A stretch of DNA of 64,000 nt, from positions 2,666,001 to 2,730,000 of the forward strand of contig NZ_CP139368.1 of NCBI RefSeq assembly GCF_034120055.1. Reading direction: 5' to 3'. Below, piece by piece: positions 53,673 through 60,914 of the stretch. Each line of letters starts with the position of its first letter. Position 1 is the first letter of the stretch. Made by a program: the position numbers and the translations under genes. Source of the DNA: Microbacterium rhizosphaerae. Lineage in GTDB: Bacteria; Actinomycetota; Actinomycetes; Actinomycetales; Microbacteriaceae. The notes beneath the pieces are model-generated. The model did not search any database. It saw nothing but the letters and a program-made list of their open reading frames with translations, and was not told where the DNA came from.

Positions 53673-53742
53673 CACCGTCAAGCGCGCACCGTCAAGCGCG
53701 CACCGTCAAGCGCGCACCGTCAAGCGCGCACCGTCAGCCGCG
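53673..53742. repeat. Five-copy 14-nt tandem repeat upstream of the O-methyltransferase
   Basis: CACCGTCAAGCGCG occurs at 53673, 53687, 53701 and 53715, and a diverged fifth copy CACCGTCAGCCGCG starts at 53729 and overlaps the end of the DUF1648 gene. On the minus strand every full copy presents TTGACG, a -35-like hexamer, at 14-nt intervals just upstream of the O-methyltransferase start. I find no good -10 element at the right distance. Slippage of the coding end of DUF1648 is the simplest origin. Confidence 0.9.
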
Positions 53743-54750
53743 CGCGACCGCGGCTCGCTCCACGAGCGCCTGCAGCAGCCCGGCACCCGTCTCGGCGTCC
53801 GGAGCGGTCACCACGAAGATCCGGCCGCTGCGCCGGGAGACCTCGATGGCCGGACCCGTGCGCAGGACGACGCCGAAGCGGCCCGGGAGGTAGCGGATCC
53901 CCCAGCCGCCGAAGTCGGCCATCGGGGTCACGGTCGTCGCACGCGCGGAGACGACCTCGCCCAACGGCACGTGGAATCGCGGGATGCCGATGGCCGAGAT
54001 GACCGTGAGGCCCGTCCCGTCGACGCGCAGGTGGAAGACGAGCGTCGTCGCCGCAGCGGCGATCAGGACCAGCGTCACGACGCCCGTGATCCACGCGGCG
54101 GCGGGCTCCGCGGTGAAGGCGAGCCAGATCGTGAGGGCCGCCACGGCGACCATGACGGCCGTGATCGCGATGACGGCCGGGCGGGACGCGGTGGTGGTCT
54201 GCATCCACACCGCGCGTTCGCCGCGCGCGAGCGAGACCGGCGTCGAGGGCAGGGTCGGTGCGCCGGACTGCTCCTGGTGCGGCTGCACGAACCATCCGAT
54301 GACGCCGGCGACGGCCGCCGCGGCGAACGACACGAGGAGGGGCACCGTGACGGGCGGCGCCTGCACCGCCGCGTCGAGACCCGCCTGCATCGCGAAGGTC
54401 CACGTCATCAGCACCGCGGCGAGCACGGCGAGCGCGAGGGCGAGCGCGCCGAGGAAGCGGAAGGCGGCCCCGCGGTGGCCGCGGCGGAGACCGGGATGCA
54501 CCGTGACGGCGATCAGCACCGGAAGCAGCAGTCCGAACAGGATCGTGAGGACGGGCGACACCCAGACGGGTCCGAAGCCGTTGGGATGTCCGCCCGCGCC
54601 CCAGTGGATCGCGATCGGGTCCGGCATGTGCGGGATCAGCACGAGCTGCACGATCACGGACGCGAGAGTGAGGATGACCGGAAGCACCAGCGCCACGAGC
54701 ACGAAGCGCGAGACGGCGCGGTCGCCGGCGGCAGAGCGGTCAGCGGTCAC
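53734..54750 (-). CDS. DUF1648 domain-containing membrane protein
   Basis: A 338-residue membrane protein. After helix one comes the DUF1648 signature IPHMPDPIAIHWGAGGHPNGFGP (about 39-61), then about five further helices to residue ~245. The C-terminal cytoplasmic domain has PRFHVPLGEVVSARATTV and an IRYLPGRFGVVLRTGPAIEV PH-like pattern. The family is linked to GntR (YtrA/YhcF-like) regulators and some members act in immunity to antimicrobial peptides. The 11-nt overlap with the GntR gene upstream makes a clear pair. Confidence 0.9.
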   Translation of the reverse strand: MTADRSAAGDRAVSRFVLVALVLPVILTLASVIVQLVLIPHMPDPIAIHWGAGGHPNGFGPVWVSPVLTILFGLLLPVLIAVTVHPGLRRGHRGAAFRFLGALALALAVLAAVLMTWTFAMQAGLDAAVQAPPVTVPLLVSFAAAAVAGVIGWFVQPHQEQSGAPTLPSTPVSLARGERAVWMQTTTASRPAVIAITAVMVAVAALTIWLAFTAEPAAAWITGVVTLVLIAAAATTLVFHLRVDGTGLTVISAIGIPRFHVPLGEVVSARATTVTPMADFGGWGIRYLPGRFGVVLRTGPAIEVSRRSGRIFVVTAPDAETGAGLLQALVERAAVARG

Positions 54751-55096
54751 GGGTGGCCTCCTTCACGAGGGACGACAGGGAGTCGGGCGAGAGCCCGAGG
54801 GCGCGGGCGCGGGCGGCCAGCGCGCGAACATCGCGGTGGAGGGATGCGAGGGATGCCGCGGCATCCGTCACGACGGCACCGCGGCCGCGCCGCATGTCGA
54901 GGAGCCCCTCGTCCCGCAGCTCCTGGTAGCCGCGGAGCACCGTGTGCACATTGACGCCGAGCGCCGCGGCGACGTCGCGTGCCGCGGGCAGCCGATCGCC
55001 GGGGGCAAGGCGTCCAGCCGCGGCATCCGCCCGCACCGAGTCCGCGATCTGCGCGAACAGCGGCGCGTCGGTGTCGGGGTCGATGCGGATGAGCAT
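54740..55096 (-). CDS. GntR family regulator (YtrA/YhcF-like)
   Basis: A 118-residue short GntR protein. The winged helix reads PLFAQIADSVRADAAAGRLAPGDRLPAARDVAAALGVNVHTVLRGYQELRDEGLLDMRRGRGAVV (about 12-76), and a C-terminal helical dimerisation segment of about 35 residues follows. Such short YtrA-type members usually control an adjacent membrane-protein operon, here the DUF1648 gene. The palindrome 8 nt upstream is a likely autoregulatory operator; the ATG may be the first transcribed codon. Confidence 0.92.
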   Translation of the reverse strand: MLIRIDPDTDAPLFAQIADSVRADAAAGRLAPGDRLPAARDVAAALGVNVHTVLRGYQELRDEGLLDMRRGRGAVVTDAAASLASLHRDVRALAARARALGLSPDSLSSLVKEATRDR

Positions 55097-55103
55097 GCAC
55101 TTA

Positions 55104-55120
55104 TTCTATAAGAAATAGAA
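55104..55120 (-). promoter_or_regulatory. Putative GntR operator and -10 region
   Basis: TTCTAT (55104-55109) and ATAGAA (55115-55120) form an inverted repeat with a 5-nt spacer (AAGAA), AT-rich in GC-rich surroundings. Read on the minus strand it contains TATAGAAT, a -10-like element about 7 nt before the ATG at 55096. Binding of the regulator here would block transcription start. Confidence 0.6.
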
Positions 55121-55125
55121 CAGTT

Positions 55126-55566
55126 TCAGGCGCCGGCGAGCTCCTCCAGGGCGGCCGCGATGCGCCGCTCCCGCGTGTCGCTGCGCTTGGCCTCCGTGAC
55201 GCCGCGGGCGACCTCCTTACGCCGCGTGAACGACAGGGCGTCGAACGCAGCCCGCAGGCCCGCGGCATCCAGCGCCGTCGCGAGGTCCGAAGGAACCTCG
55301 ACCTCGCGCTCCGCGACGTCGAGGTCGACCGTCGCATCCACCTCGTCACCGATCTCGACGCCGAGCTGCGCCCGCGCGGCCTTCGACATGCCGATGAGGT
55401 TCTTGCCGTCCATGACGCCCAGGCGCAGGCGGGCGGTGTTGCCGCCGATGCCGACGATGACCGCGGCACGTCTTCCGCCGCCGAGCTCCTCGACCTGGTC
55501 GTCGGTCAGCTCGAGGGCCGTCGCGGGCCCGAAAGGCACGAGGACAGCCTGGATGCGCAGCGTCAT
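55126..55566 (-). CDS. YdeI/OmpD-associated family protein (DUF1905-like)
   Basis: A 146-residue cytoplasmic protein. The N-terminal half is a DUF1905-type barrel (FGPATALELTDDQVEELGGGRRAAVIVGIGGNTARLRLGVMDGKNLIGMSKAARAQLGVEIGDEVDATVDLD). The C-terminus is the YdeI-like helix pair (FDALSFTRRKEVARGVTEAKRSDTRERRIAAALEEL). Function unknown; these proteins are common in actinobacteria near small regulators. The ATG at 55566 was preferred to 55584 because it begins with the conserved MTLRIQAVLV. Confidence 0.9.
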   Translation of the reverse strand: MTLRIQAVLVPFGPATALELTDDQVEELGGGRRAAVIVGIGGNTARLRLGVMDGKNLIGMSKAARAQLGVEIGDEVDATVDLDVAEREVEVPSDLATALDAAGLRAAFDALSFTRRKEVARGVTEAKRSDTRERRIAAALEELAGA

Positions 55567-55621
55567 GCACCCATCCTCCCGCACGAGCCGGCCGCAGTCA
55601 CGGGCAGGCTAGAGTTCGGCC

Positions 55622-56872
55622 GTGACATCCCCCGCGCTGCACCGCCGCCTCGGACTGGGCGACGCCGTCTTCATCGGCCTCGGCTCGATGATCGGCGCCG
55701 GCGTCTTCGCCGTCTGGGCACCCGCCGCCCAGGCCGCGGGTGCGGGCCTGCTCGTCGGCCTCGCGATCGCGGCTGTCGTCGCGTTCGGCAACGCGACGTC
55801 CTCGGCGCAGCTCGCGGCGGCTCACCCGACGTCCGGCGGCACCTACGCGTACGGTCGCGCCGAGCTCGGCCCGTGGTGGGGCTTCGTCGCCGGGTGGGGC
55901 TTCGTCGTCGGCAAGATCGCCAGCTGCGCGGCCATGGCCCTGACCTTCGCGGCGTACGTCGCCCCGCCCGGCGGGGAGCGGCTCGTCGGCATCGCCGCCG
56001 TGATCGTGCTCACCGCGGTCAACTGGTTCGGCGTCACGCGGACAGCGGGGGCGGCGCGGGTCGTCGTCGTCGTCCTCGCCGCCCTCGCGGTCGCCGTGTC
56101 GGCGGCCTTCGCGGGCGGTGCGGCATCGGGAGGGCTCTCCGCTGGGTCGCTGTGGTCCGGCGGGCTCTATGGCATCCTGCAGTCCGCCGGACTGCTGTTC
56201 TTCGCCTTCGCGGGGTACGCCCGGATCGCGACCATGGGCGAGGAGGTGCGCGATCCGCGCCGGGTCATCCCGCGTGCCATCGTCATCGCTTTCGCGGTCG
56301 CACTCGTGATCTACGCCGTCGTGGCCGTCGCCGTGCTGAGCGCACTGGGACCGGCGGCCGTCGCCGCCTCCGCTCAGCCGGTCGCCGACGCTGCGGCGCA
56401 CTCCGGATGGGCGTGGGTCGACATCGTCGTGCGCGTCGGGGCGGCTGCGGCCTCCCTCGGCGCCCTCCTCGCCCTCGTGGCTGGTGTGAGCCGCACGACC
56501 TTCGCGATGGCGCGCGAGGGCGACCTCCCGCGATACCTCGGCGCGGTGCATCCCCGGTGGCACGTGCCGCACCGCGCGGAGGTGTCCGCCGCCGTCGTCA
56601 TCGTGATCCTCGTCGCGTCGGTCGACCTGCGCGGCGCCATCGGGTTCTCGTCGTTCGGCGTGCTGCTGTACTACCTCGTCGCCAACCTCGCCGCGTGGCG
56701 GCAGCACGGCGACGCGCGCCGCTACCCCCGCGCGCTGCAGGTCGTCGGCGCGGCGGGATGCGTCGTCCTGGCCGTCACGCTGCCATGGCCGTCGGTCGTC
56801 GCCGGAGCGATCGTCGCGGCGATCGGAATCGCGTACCGAGGGATCCGGCTGCGGGTCAGCCGAGCGGCTTGA
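55622..56872 (+). CDS. APC superfamily amino acid permease
   Basis: A 416-residue transporter with about 12 membrane helices. Helix 1 has the APC signature GLGSMIGAGVFAVWAPAA (about 18-35). The helix 2 to 3 region reads AAAHPTSGGTYAYGRAELGPWWGF, and helix 6 contains FAFAGYARIATMGEEVRDPRRVIPRAI. Substrate not predictable; the pattern resembles the basic amino acid/polyamine antiporter branch. GTG at 55622. The end overlaps the convergent hisS gene by 17 nt. Confidence 0.92.
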   Translation: MTSPALHRRLGLGDAVFIGLGSMIGAGVFAVWAPAAQAAGAGLLVGLAIAAVVAFGNATSSAQLAAAHPTSGGTYAYGRAELGPWWGFVAGWGFVVGKIASCAAMALTFAAYVAPPGGERLVGIAAVIVLTAVNWFGVTRTAGAARVVVVVLAALAVAVSAAFAGGAASGGLSAGSLWSGGLYGILQSAGLLFFAFAGYARIATMGEEVRDPRRVIPRAIVIAFAVALVIYAVVAVAVLSALGPAAVAASAQPVADAAAHSGWAWVDIVVRVGAAAASLGALLALVAGVSRTTFAMAREGDLPRYLGAVHPRWHVPHRAEVSAAVVIVILVASVDLRGAIGFSSFGVLLYYLVANLAAWRQHGDARRYPRALQVVGAAGCVVLAVTLPWPSVVAGAIVAAIGIAYRGIRLRVSRAA

Positions 56873-58169
56873 ACGCGAGGTCGGTGTCGCCGGCCGCGAC
56901 GGTGGCGAACTGCGTGTAGCCGTCGGCCGCCGAGCGCTCCAGGAGCCCCTTGAGGTTCTTCGTGCGCTGCTCGAGGCGCACCCGCGCGCCGGCGGACACG
57001 AGCGCGGCCTTGTGCGCGACGAGCTCGGCGATGGGCACGTCACGGTCGTGCACGAGCACGATCGCGCGCGCGCTCGCATCCTCGGTCGCAGCGACGAGGT
57101 CGACGATCCGCTCGAAGCCGATCGAGAAGCCGACAGCCGGCACGTCCTGCCCGAGGAAGCGCCCGATCATGCCGTCGTAGCGCCCGCCGCCGCCGAGCGA
57201 GTAGTCGACGGAGGGGTGCGCGAGCTCGAAGATCGTGCCGGTGTAGTACCCCATGCCGCGCACGAGGAAGGGATCGAAGACGAGCGGGATGTCGCCGCCC
57301 TTCGACAGGCTCAGGGACCGGTGGTCCTCGGACAGACCGCGCGCGGCGCCGACGGCCTCGCCGATGCCGACGAGGTGCGCGACGACGTCGTCGGGAGCAC
57401 CCTCGGGCAGGGCCTTGCGGACCTGGCGCTCGCCGTACGGGTGGTACTCCATCGTCATCGGACGCAGGAGGAACTCCTCGAACGCGTCCACGGCCGACGC
57501 CGTCGCCCCGCGCTCGCGCAGCTCGGCCGCGACGCCCTCGGCGCCGATCTTGTCGAGCTTGTCGATCGTGATCAGCACGCCCGGGCGCTCGTCGGCACGG
57601 AAGCCGAAGCTATCGAGCATCCAATCGAGCGCCCGCCGGTCGTTGATGCGGATGTCGCCGCCCTCGAGCCCCAGCGCATCGACCGTGTCGAGCGTCGCGA
57701 CGACGAGCTCGGCCTCGGCGCGAGCCGAGGCATCCCCGATGACGTCGATGTCGCACTGCACGAACTGGCGGTAGCGACCCTTCTGCGGACGCTCCGCGCG
57801 CCACACCGGCGCCATCTGGATCGACCGGAACACCGTCGGCAGCTGTCCGCGGTTGGTCGCGTAGAACCGTGCGAGCGGCACGGTCAGGTCGTAGCGCAGT
57901 CCGAGGTCGGTGAGCTCGGACGGCTGCTCGGCCGCGGCGCGGATGGCGTCCGCATCCAGTCCCCGCTTGAGGACGTTGTACGCGAGCTTCTCGTTGTCCG
58001 CGCCGAGCCCGGCGTGCAGGCGTTCGTACTCCTCCATGACGGGCGTCTCGATCTCGTCGAACCCGTGCGCGCGGTAGCGCTCGCGGATGACGGCGAGCAC
58101 GCGCTCGCGCCGGGCCTTGTCGGCAGGGAGGAAGTCGCGCATGCCGCGCGGCGGATTGACGGATGCCAC
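56856..58169 (-). CDS. hisS: Histidine-tRNA ligase
   Basis: A 437-residue class II synthetase that charges tRNA-His. Motif 1 is near FDEIETPVMEEYERLHAGLG, motif 2 is VFRSIQMAPVWRAERPQKGRYRQFVQCDIDVIG (with the catalytic Arg) and the histidine A box GMGYYTGTIFELAHP. Motif 3 is VGFSIGFERIVDL. A C-terminal anticodon-binding domain of about 85 residues follows. The ATG at 58169 begins with PPRGMRDFLP. It is divergent from an ArsR gene and converges on the permease gene. Confidence 0.95.
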   Translation of the reverse strand: MASVNPPRGMRDFLPADKARRERVLAVIRERYRAHGFDEIETPVMEEYERLHAGLGADNEKLAYNVLKRGLDADAIRAAAEQPSELTDLGLRYDLTVPLARFYATNRGQLPTVFRSIQMAPVWRAERPQKGRYRQFVQCDIDVIGDASARAEAELVVATLDTVDALGLEGGDIRINDRRALDWMLDSFGFRADERPGVLITIDKLDKIGAEGVAAELRERGATASAVDAFEEFLLRPMTMEYHPYGERQVRKALPEGAPDDVVAHLVGIGEAVGAARGLSEDHRSLSLSKGGDIPLVFDPFLVRGMGYYTGTIFELAHPSVDYSLGGGGRYDGMIGRFLGQDVPAVGFSIGFERIVDLVAATEDASARAIVLVHDRDVPIAELVAHKAALVSAGARVRLEQRTKNLKGLLERSAADGYTQFATVAAGDTDLAFKPLG

Positions 58170-58189
58170 GGCACCATCTTTTCAGGTCC

Positions 58190-58217
58190 TTGACATTCAA
58201 GTGATTCCTTGAATAAT
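58190..58217 (+). promoter_or_regulatory. Promoter and operator of the ArsR/SRPBCC pair
   Basis: TTGACA (58190-58195) is a perfect -35, and AATAAT (58212-58217) is a good -10 at a 16-nt spacing. The ATTCAAG/CTTGAAT inverted repeat (58195-58201 and 58208-58214) covers the spacer and -10. The -10 is 7 nt before the ATG at 58225, so the mRNA is probably leaderless. The palindrome would let the encoded ArsR shut off its own promoter. Confidence 0.75.
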
Positions 58218-58224
58218 CGATGTC

Positions 58225-58590
58225 ATGCCGATGCCGACCCAGACGTTCGCGGCGATCGGGGATCCGGTCCGTCTGACGATCGTCGACCGGCTCGCCGAGT
58301 CGGATGCGACGGTCGGCGAGCTCGCGGGTCTGTTCGAGATCTCGTTCCAGGCCGTGTCGCAGCACCTCGACGTGCTCGAACGCGCCGGCGTCATCTCGCG
58401 GCATCGCGAGGGCCGCACGCGCCGCGTGCGCCTGCATCCGGAGCCGCTGGACGAGGCAGCCGCATGGATGGACGCCCGCCGACGCCGTCTCGAGGCCCGC
58501 TATGCCCGGCTCGACGACGTTCTCGCCGCGCTCGCGACCTCCGCACAGACCGACCGAATCGACGAAGGAGAACCGCATGGCCACCCATGA
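58225..58590 (+). CDS. ArsR family regulator
   Basis: A 121-residue winged-helix repressor: FAAIGDPVRLTIVDRLAESDATVGELAGLFEISFQAVSQHLDVLERAGVISRHREGRTRRVRLHPEPL (about 7-75). It lacks the metal-binding Cys of ArsR/SmtB, so it belongs to the group that controls a neighbouring SRPBCC (AHSA1) gene. The two genes overlap by 14 nt. A palindrome overlaps its own promoter. Confidence 0.93.
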   Translation: MPMPTQTFAAIGDPVRLTIVDRLAESDATVGELAGLFEISFQAVSQHLDVLERAGVISRHREGRTRRVRLHPEPLDEAAAWMDARRRRLEARYARLDDVLAALATSAQTDRIDEGEPHGHP

Positions 58591-59065
58591 CATCCAGAAG
58601 CCCGGCCTCACCGCTCATACGCGGACGGGCGAGCAGAGCATCTTCCACCGGCGCGAGTTCGATGCGCCGGCCGCGCTCGTGCAGCGGGCGCACACCGAGG
58701 GCGACCTGTTCACCCGATGGATGGGCCCGAAGGGCACGACGGTGCGGCTGGACCGCTTCGACGCGCGGACGGGCGGCGCCTTCCGCTACGTCGTCGAGGC
58801 GCCGGGCGGCGGCGCGTGGGCGTTCCGCGGCGCGTACCACGAGGTCTCCCCCGGGCTCGTGGTCCACACGTGGGAGTACGAGGACGAGCCCGGCCCGACC
58901 CTCGAGACGCTGCGGTTCGTCGATCTCGGCGGCGGTCGCAGCGCGATCGAGGTGACGTCCACCTACACGTCGAAGGACGCGTGCGACGCGATGCTCGCAT
59001 CCGGGATGGATGCCGGCATGGACGAGGACTTCGAGCGGCTCGACGCGGTGCTCGCGGGCCTCTGA
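58577..59065 (+). CDS. SRPBCC (AHSA1-type) family protein
   Basis: A 162-residue Bet v1-like fold protein of the AHSA1/START group: FHRREFDAPAALVQRAHTEGDLFTRWMGPKG (about 22-52), YHEVSPGLVVHTWEYEDEP and TLETLRFVDLGGGRSAIEVTSTYTSKDACDAML are the conserved elements. The fold binds hydrophobic ligands; the ligand here is unknown. It is translated from the same message as the ArsR repressor, a very common pair. Confidence 0.92.
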   Translation: MATHDIQKPGLTAHTRTGEQSIFHRREFDAPAALVQRAHTEGDLFTRWMGPKGTTVRLDRFDARTGGAFRYVVEAPGGGAWAFRGAYHEVSPGLVVHTWEYEDEPGPTLETLRFVDLGGGRSAIEVTSTYTSKDACDAMLASGMDAGMDEDFERLDAVLAGL

Positions 59066-59066
59066 C

Positions 59067-59687
59067 TCACGCCTCGGCGTCGCGGATCTCGCCCTCCAGA
59101 GCCCGGAGCCGCTCGCGCAGCGCGCGCTCGGCATCCCAGCCGTTCGCCCGCGCCGTCGCCACGAGCGCGAGGAGGGACTCGCCGAGATCCTCCTCGGAGG
59201 GCGCGGGCGGGCCGTCGACCCCGATCCCCACCGAGGCCGCCTTGCCGAGGAGCTTCTGCGCGAGTGCGAGGGACGGCATCCGCTCGCTCACCCCGTCGAG
59301 GACGCTCGTGCGGGTGCTCTTCTCCGCCGCCTTGGCCGCGTTCCACAGGACGAGCACCTCCGCCGGCGTCGTCGCGACCGCGTCGCCGAAGACATGGGGG
59401 TGCCGGCGCACCATCTTGTCGGTCAGCACCCGTGCCACGTCGTCGATGTCGAAGGGGTCGTCGGGGTCGCGCGATGCGATCTCGGCGTGGAACAGCACCT
59501 GCCAGAGCAGATCGCCGAGCTCCTCGCGCAGGTCCGCGCGGGAGCCGTCCTCCACGGCGTCGATGAGCTCGGCGCTCTCCTCCGCCAGGTACGGCACGAG
59601 GTCGCGGTGCGTGATCTGCTGGGTCCAGACGCAACGGTCCCGGACGGTGCGCATCGTGTCGGCAGCATCCCGCAGCGGATCGGTCAT
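59067..59687 (-). CDS. mazG: MazG nucleotide pyrophosphohydrolase
   Basis: A 206-residue MazG-type enzyme that hydrolyses nucleoside triphosphates to monophosphates. The helical metal-binding motifs are Glu-Glu-Ser-Ala-Glu-Leu-Ile-Asp (PYLAEESAELIDAVED, about 34-49), then EELGDLLWQVLFHAEIASRDP. The HPHVFGDA region follows. It is a single MazG domain with a C-terminal extension, as in actinobacterial homologues. It overlaps the nhaA stop by 4 nt. Confidence 0.92.
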   Translation of the reverse strand: MTDPLRDAADTMRTVRDRCVWTQQITHRDLVPYLAEESAELIDAVEDGSRADLREELGDLLWQVLFHAEIASRDPDDPFDIDDVARVLTDKMVRRHPHVFGDAVATTPAEVLVLWNAAKAAEKSTRTSVLDGVSERMPSLALAQKLLGKAASVGIGVDGPPAPSEEDLGESLLALVATARANGWDAERALRERLRALEGEIRDAEA

Positions 59688-60841
59688 GGCGTCTCCTCTC
59701 TGGTGCGGTAGTGGCGCGCGCGCCACGAGACGAAGGCTCCCGCCAGCACGAGGGCGAGCAGCGAGCCGGCCAGCACGCCGAGGATCGCACCGTCGCGCAG
59801 GGCGGCGTCACTCGCGAACGCGAGGTTCGCGAGCAGCAGCGACACCGTGAAACCGATGCCGCCCAGGGCTCCCGCGGCCAGCAGGTCGCCCAACGGCATC
59901 CGGTGGCCGCCGAGCACGCGCTGGGCGATCCATCCCCCGGCTGCGATGCCGACCAGCTTGCCGACCGGGAGCGCGACGAACACCGCCCAGAACACCGGCG
60001 GCAGTCCCGCACCCTTCGGCAGGGGCACGAGCGCGGCCGAGAACGCGAAGAGCGGCAGCACCAGTCCGTTGATCCACGGCTCGAGCGCGTGCCGGGTGCG
60101 CAGGGCGCGATCCTGCGCCATCGCCAGGCCGAGCAGCACGCCCGCGATCGTCGGATGCACCCCCGACACGAGGACGAGCACCCACGTCGCCACCGCAAGC
60201 GCGATCAGCCCGATCGTCAGGGGTGCGCGGTGCCGCGTCTGCACGCGCGAGAGGATCGCGAACAGCACGACGGCGAGGAACGCCAGCGCCAGCATCCCGA
60301 TCTTCAGATCCGTCGCGTACAGGACCGCGATGAGCACGATCCCCACGATGTCGTCGAGGATCGCCAGCGCGAGCAGGAACACGCGGACCGATGACGGCAG
60401 CCCCCGCCCGAACACCGCCAGCACGCCGAGCGCGAAGGCGACGTCGGTCGCCGTCGGCACCGGCCAGCCCGATGCCGCCGCGGTTCCGGCTGTCATCGCG
60501 AGGTAGATCCCCACCGGGATGACGACTCCGCCCGCCGCAGCGATGGCGGGCTGGACCGCGCGACGGATGCTGCGCAGCTCCCCCCGCGTCAGCTCGAACT
60601 GCAGCTCCACCGATACTGCGAAGAAGAAGAAGACGAGCAGGCCGTCCTGCACCCAGTGCGTGAGCGACAGGTCGACCGCGCCGAAGCCGACGTGAAGGTG
60701 CGAGAGCTCGATGACGTCGTGGCCGATCGGCGTGTTGGCGACGACGAGACCGGCGACGGCGGCGATCAGGAGGAGGATCGCGGGGAACCGCTCCGAGCGA
60801 AGGAGCGACGGCTTCGCCTCGGAGTCGGACTGCACGCGCAC
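59684..60841 (-). CDS. nhaA: Na+/H+ antiporter NhaA
   Basis: A 385-residue NhaA, which exchanges sodium for protons across the membrane. The key ion-site residues are Asp133 (PTATDVAFALGVLAVFG) and Asp163/Asp164 (LLALAILDDIVGIVLIA). Twelve helices are visible, and the beta-hairpin region after helix 1 reads LHVGFGAVDLSLTHWVQDGLLVFFFF. The MazG gene overlaps its end. It is divergent from ppc with a 73-nt spacer. Confidence 0.95.
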   Translation of the reverse strand: MRVQSDSEAKPSLLRSERFPAILLLIAAVAGLVVANTPIGHDVIELSHLHVGFGAVDLSLTHWVQDGLLVFFFFAVSVELQFELTRGELRSIRRAVQPAIAAAGGVVIPVGIYLAMTAGTAAASGWPVPTATDVAFALGVLAVFGRGLPSSVRVFLLALAILDDIVGIVLIAVLYATDLKIGMLALAFLAVVLFAILSRVQTRHRAPLTIGLIALAVATWVLVLVSGVHPTIAGVLLGLAMAQDRALRTRHALEPWINGLVLPLFAFSAALVPLPKGAGLPPVFWAVFVALPVGKLVGIAAGGWIAQRVLGGHRMPLGDLLAAGALGGIGFTVSLLLANLAFASDAALRDGAILGVLAGSLLALVLAGAFVSWRARHYRTREETP

Positions 60842-60914
60842 AGCCTATCGACGTGTGTGACACCGGAAGGTCGGTCGATTCGAAGCCGTTCCGCCGCGCA
60901 TATACCGTGGAGCC

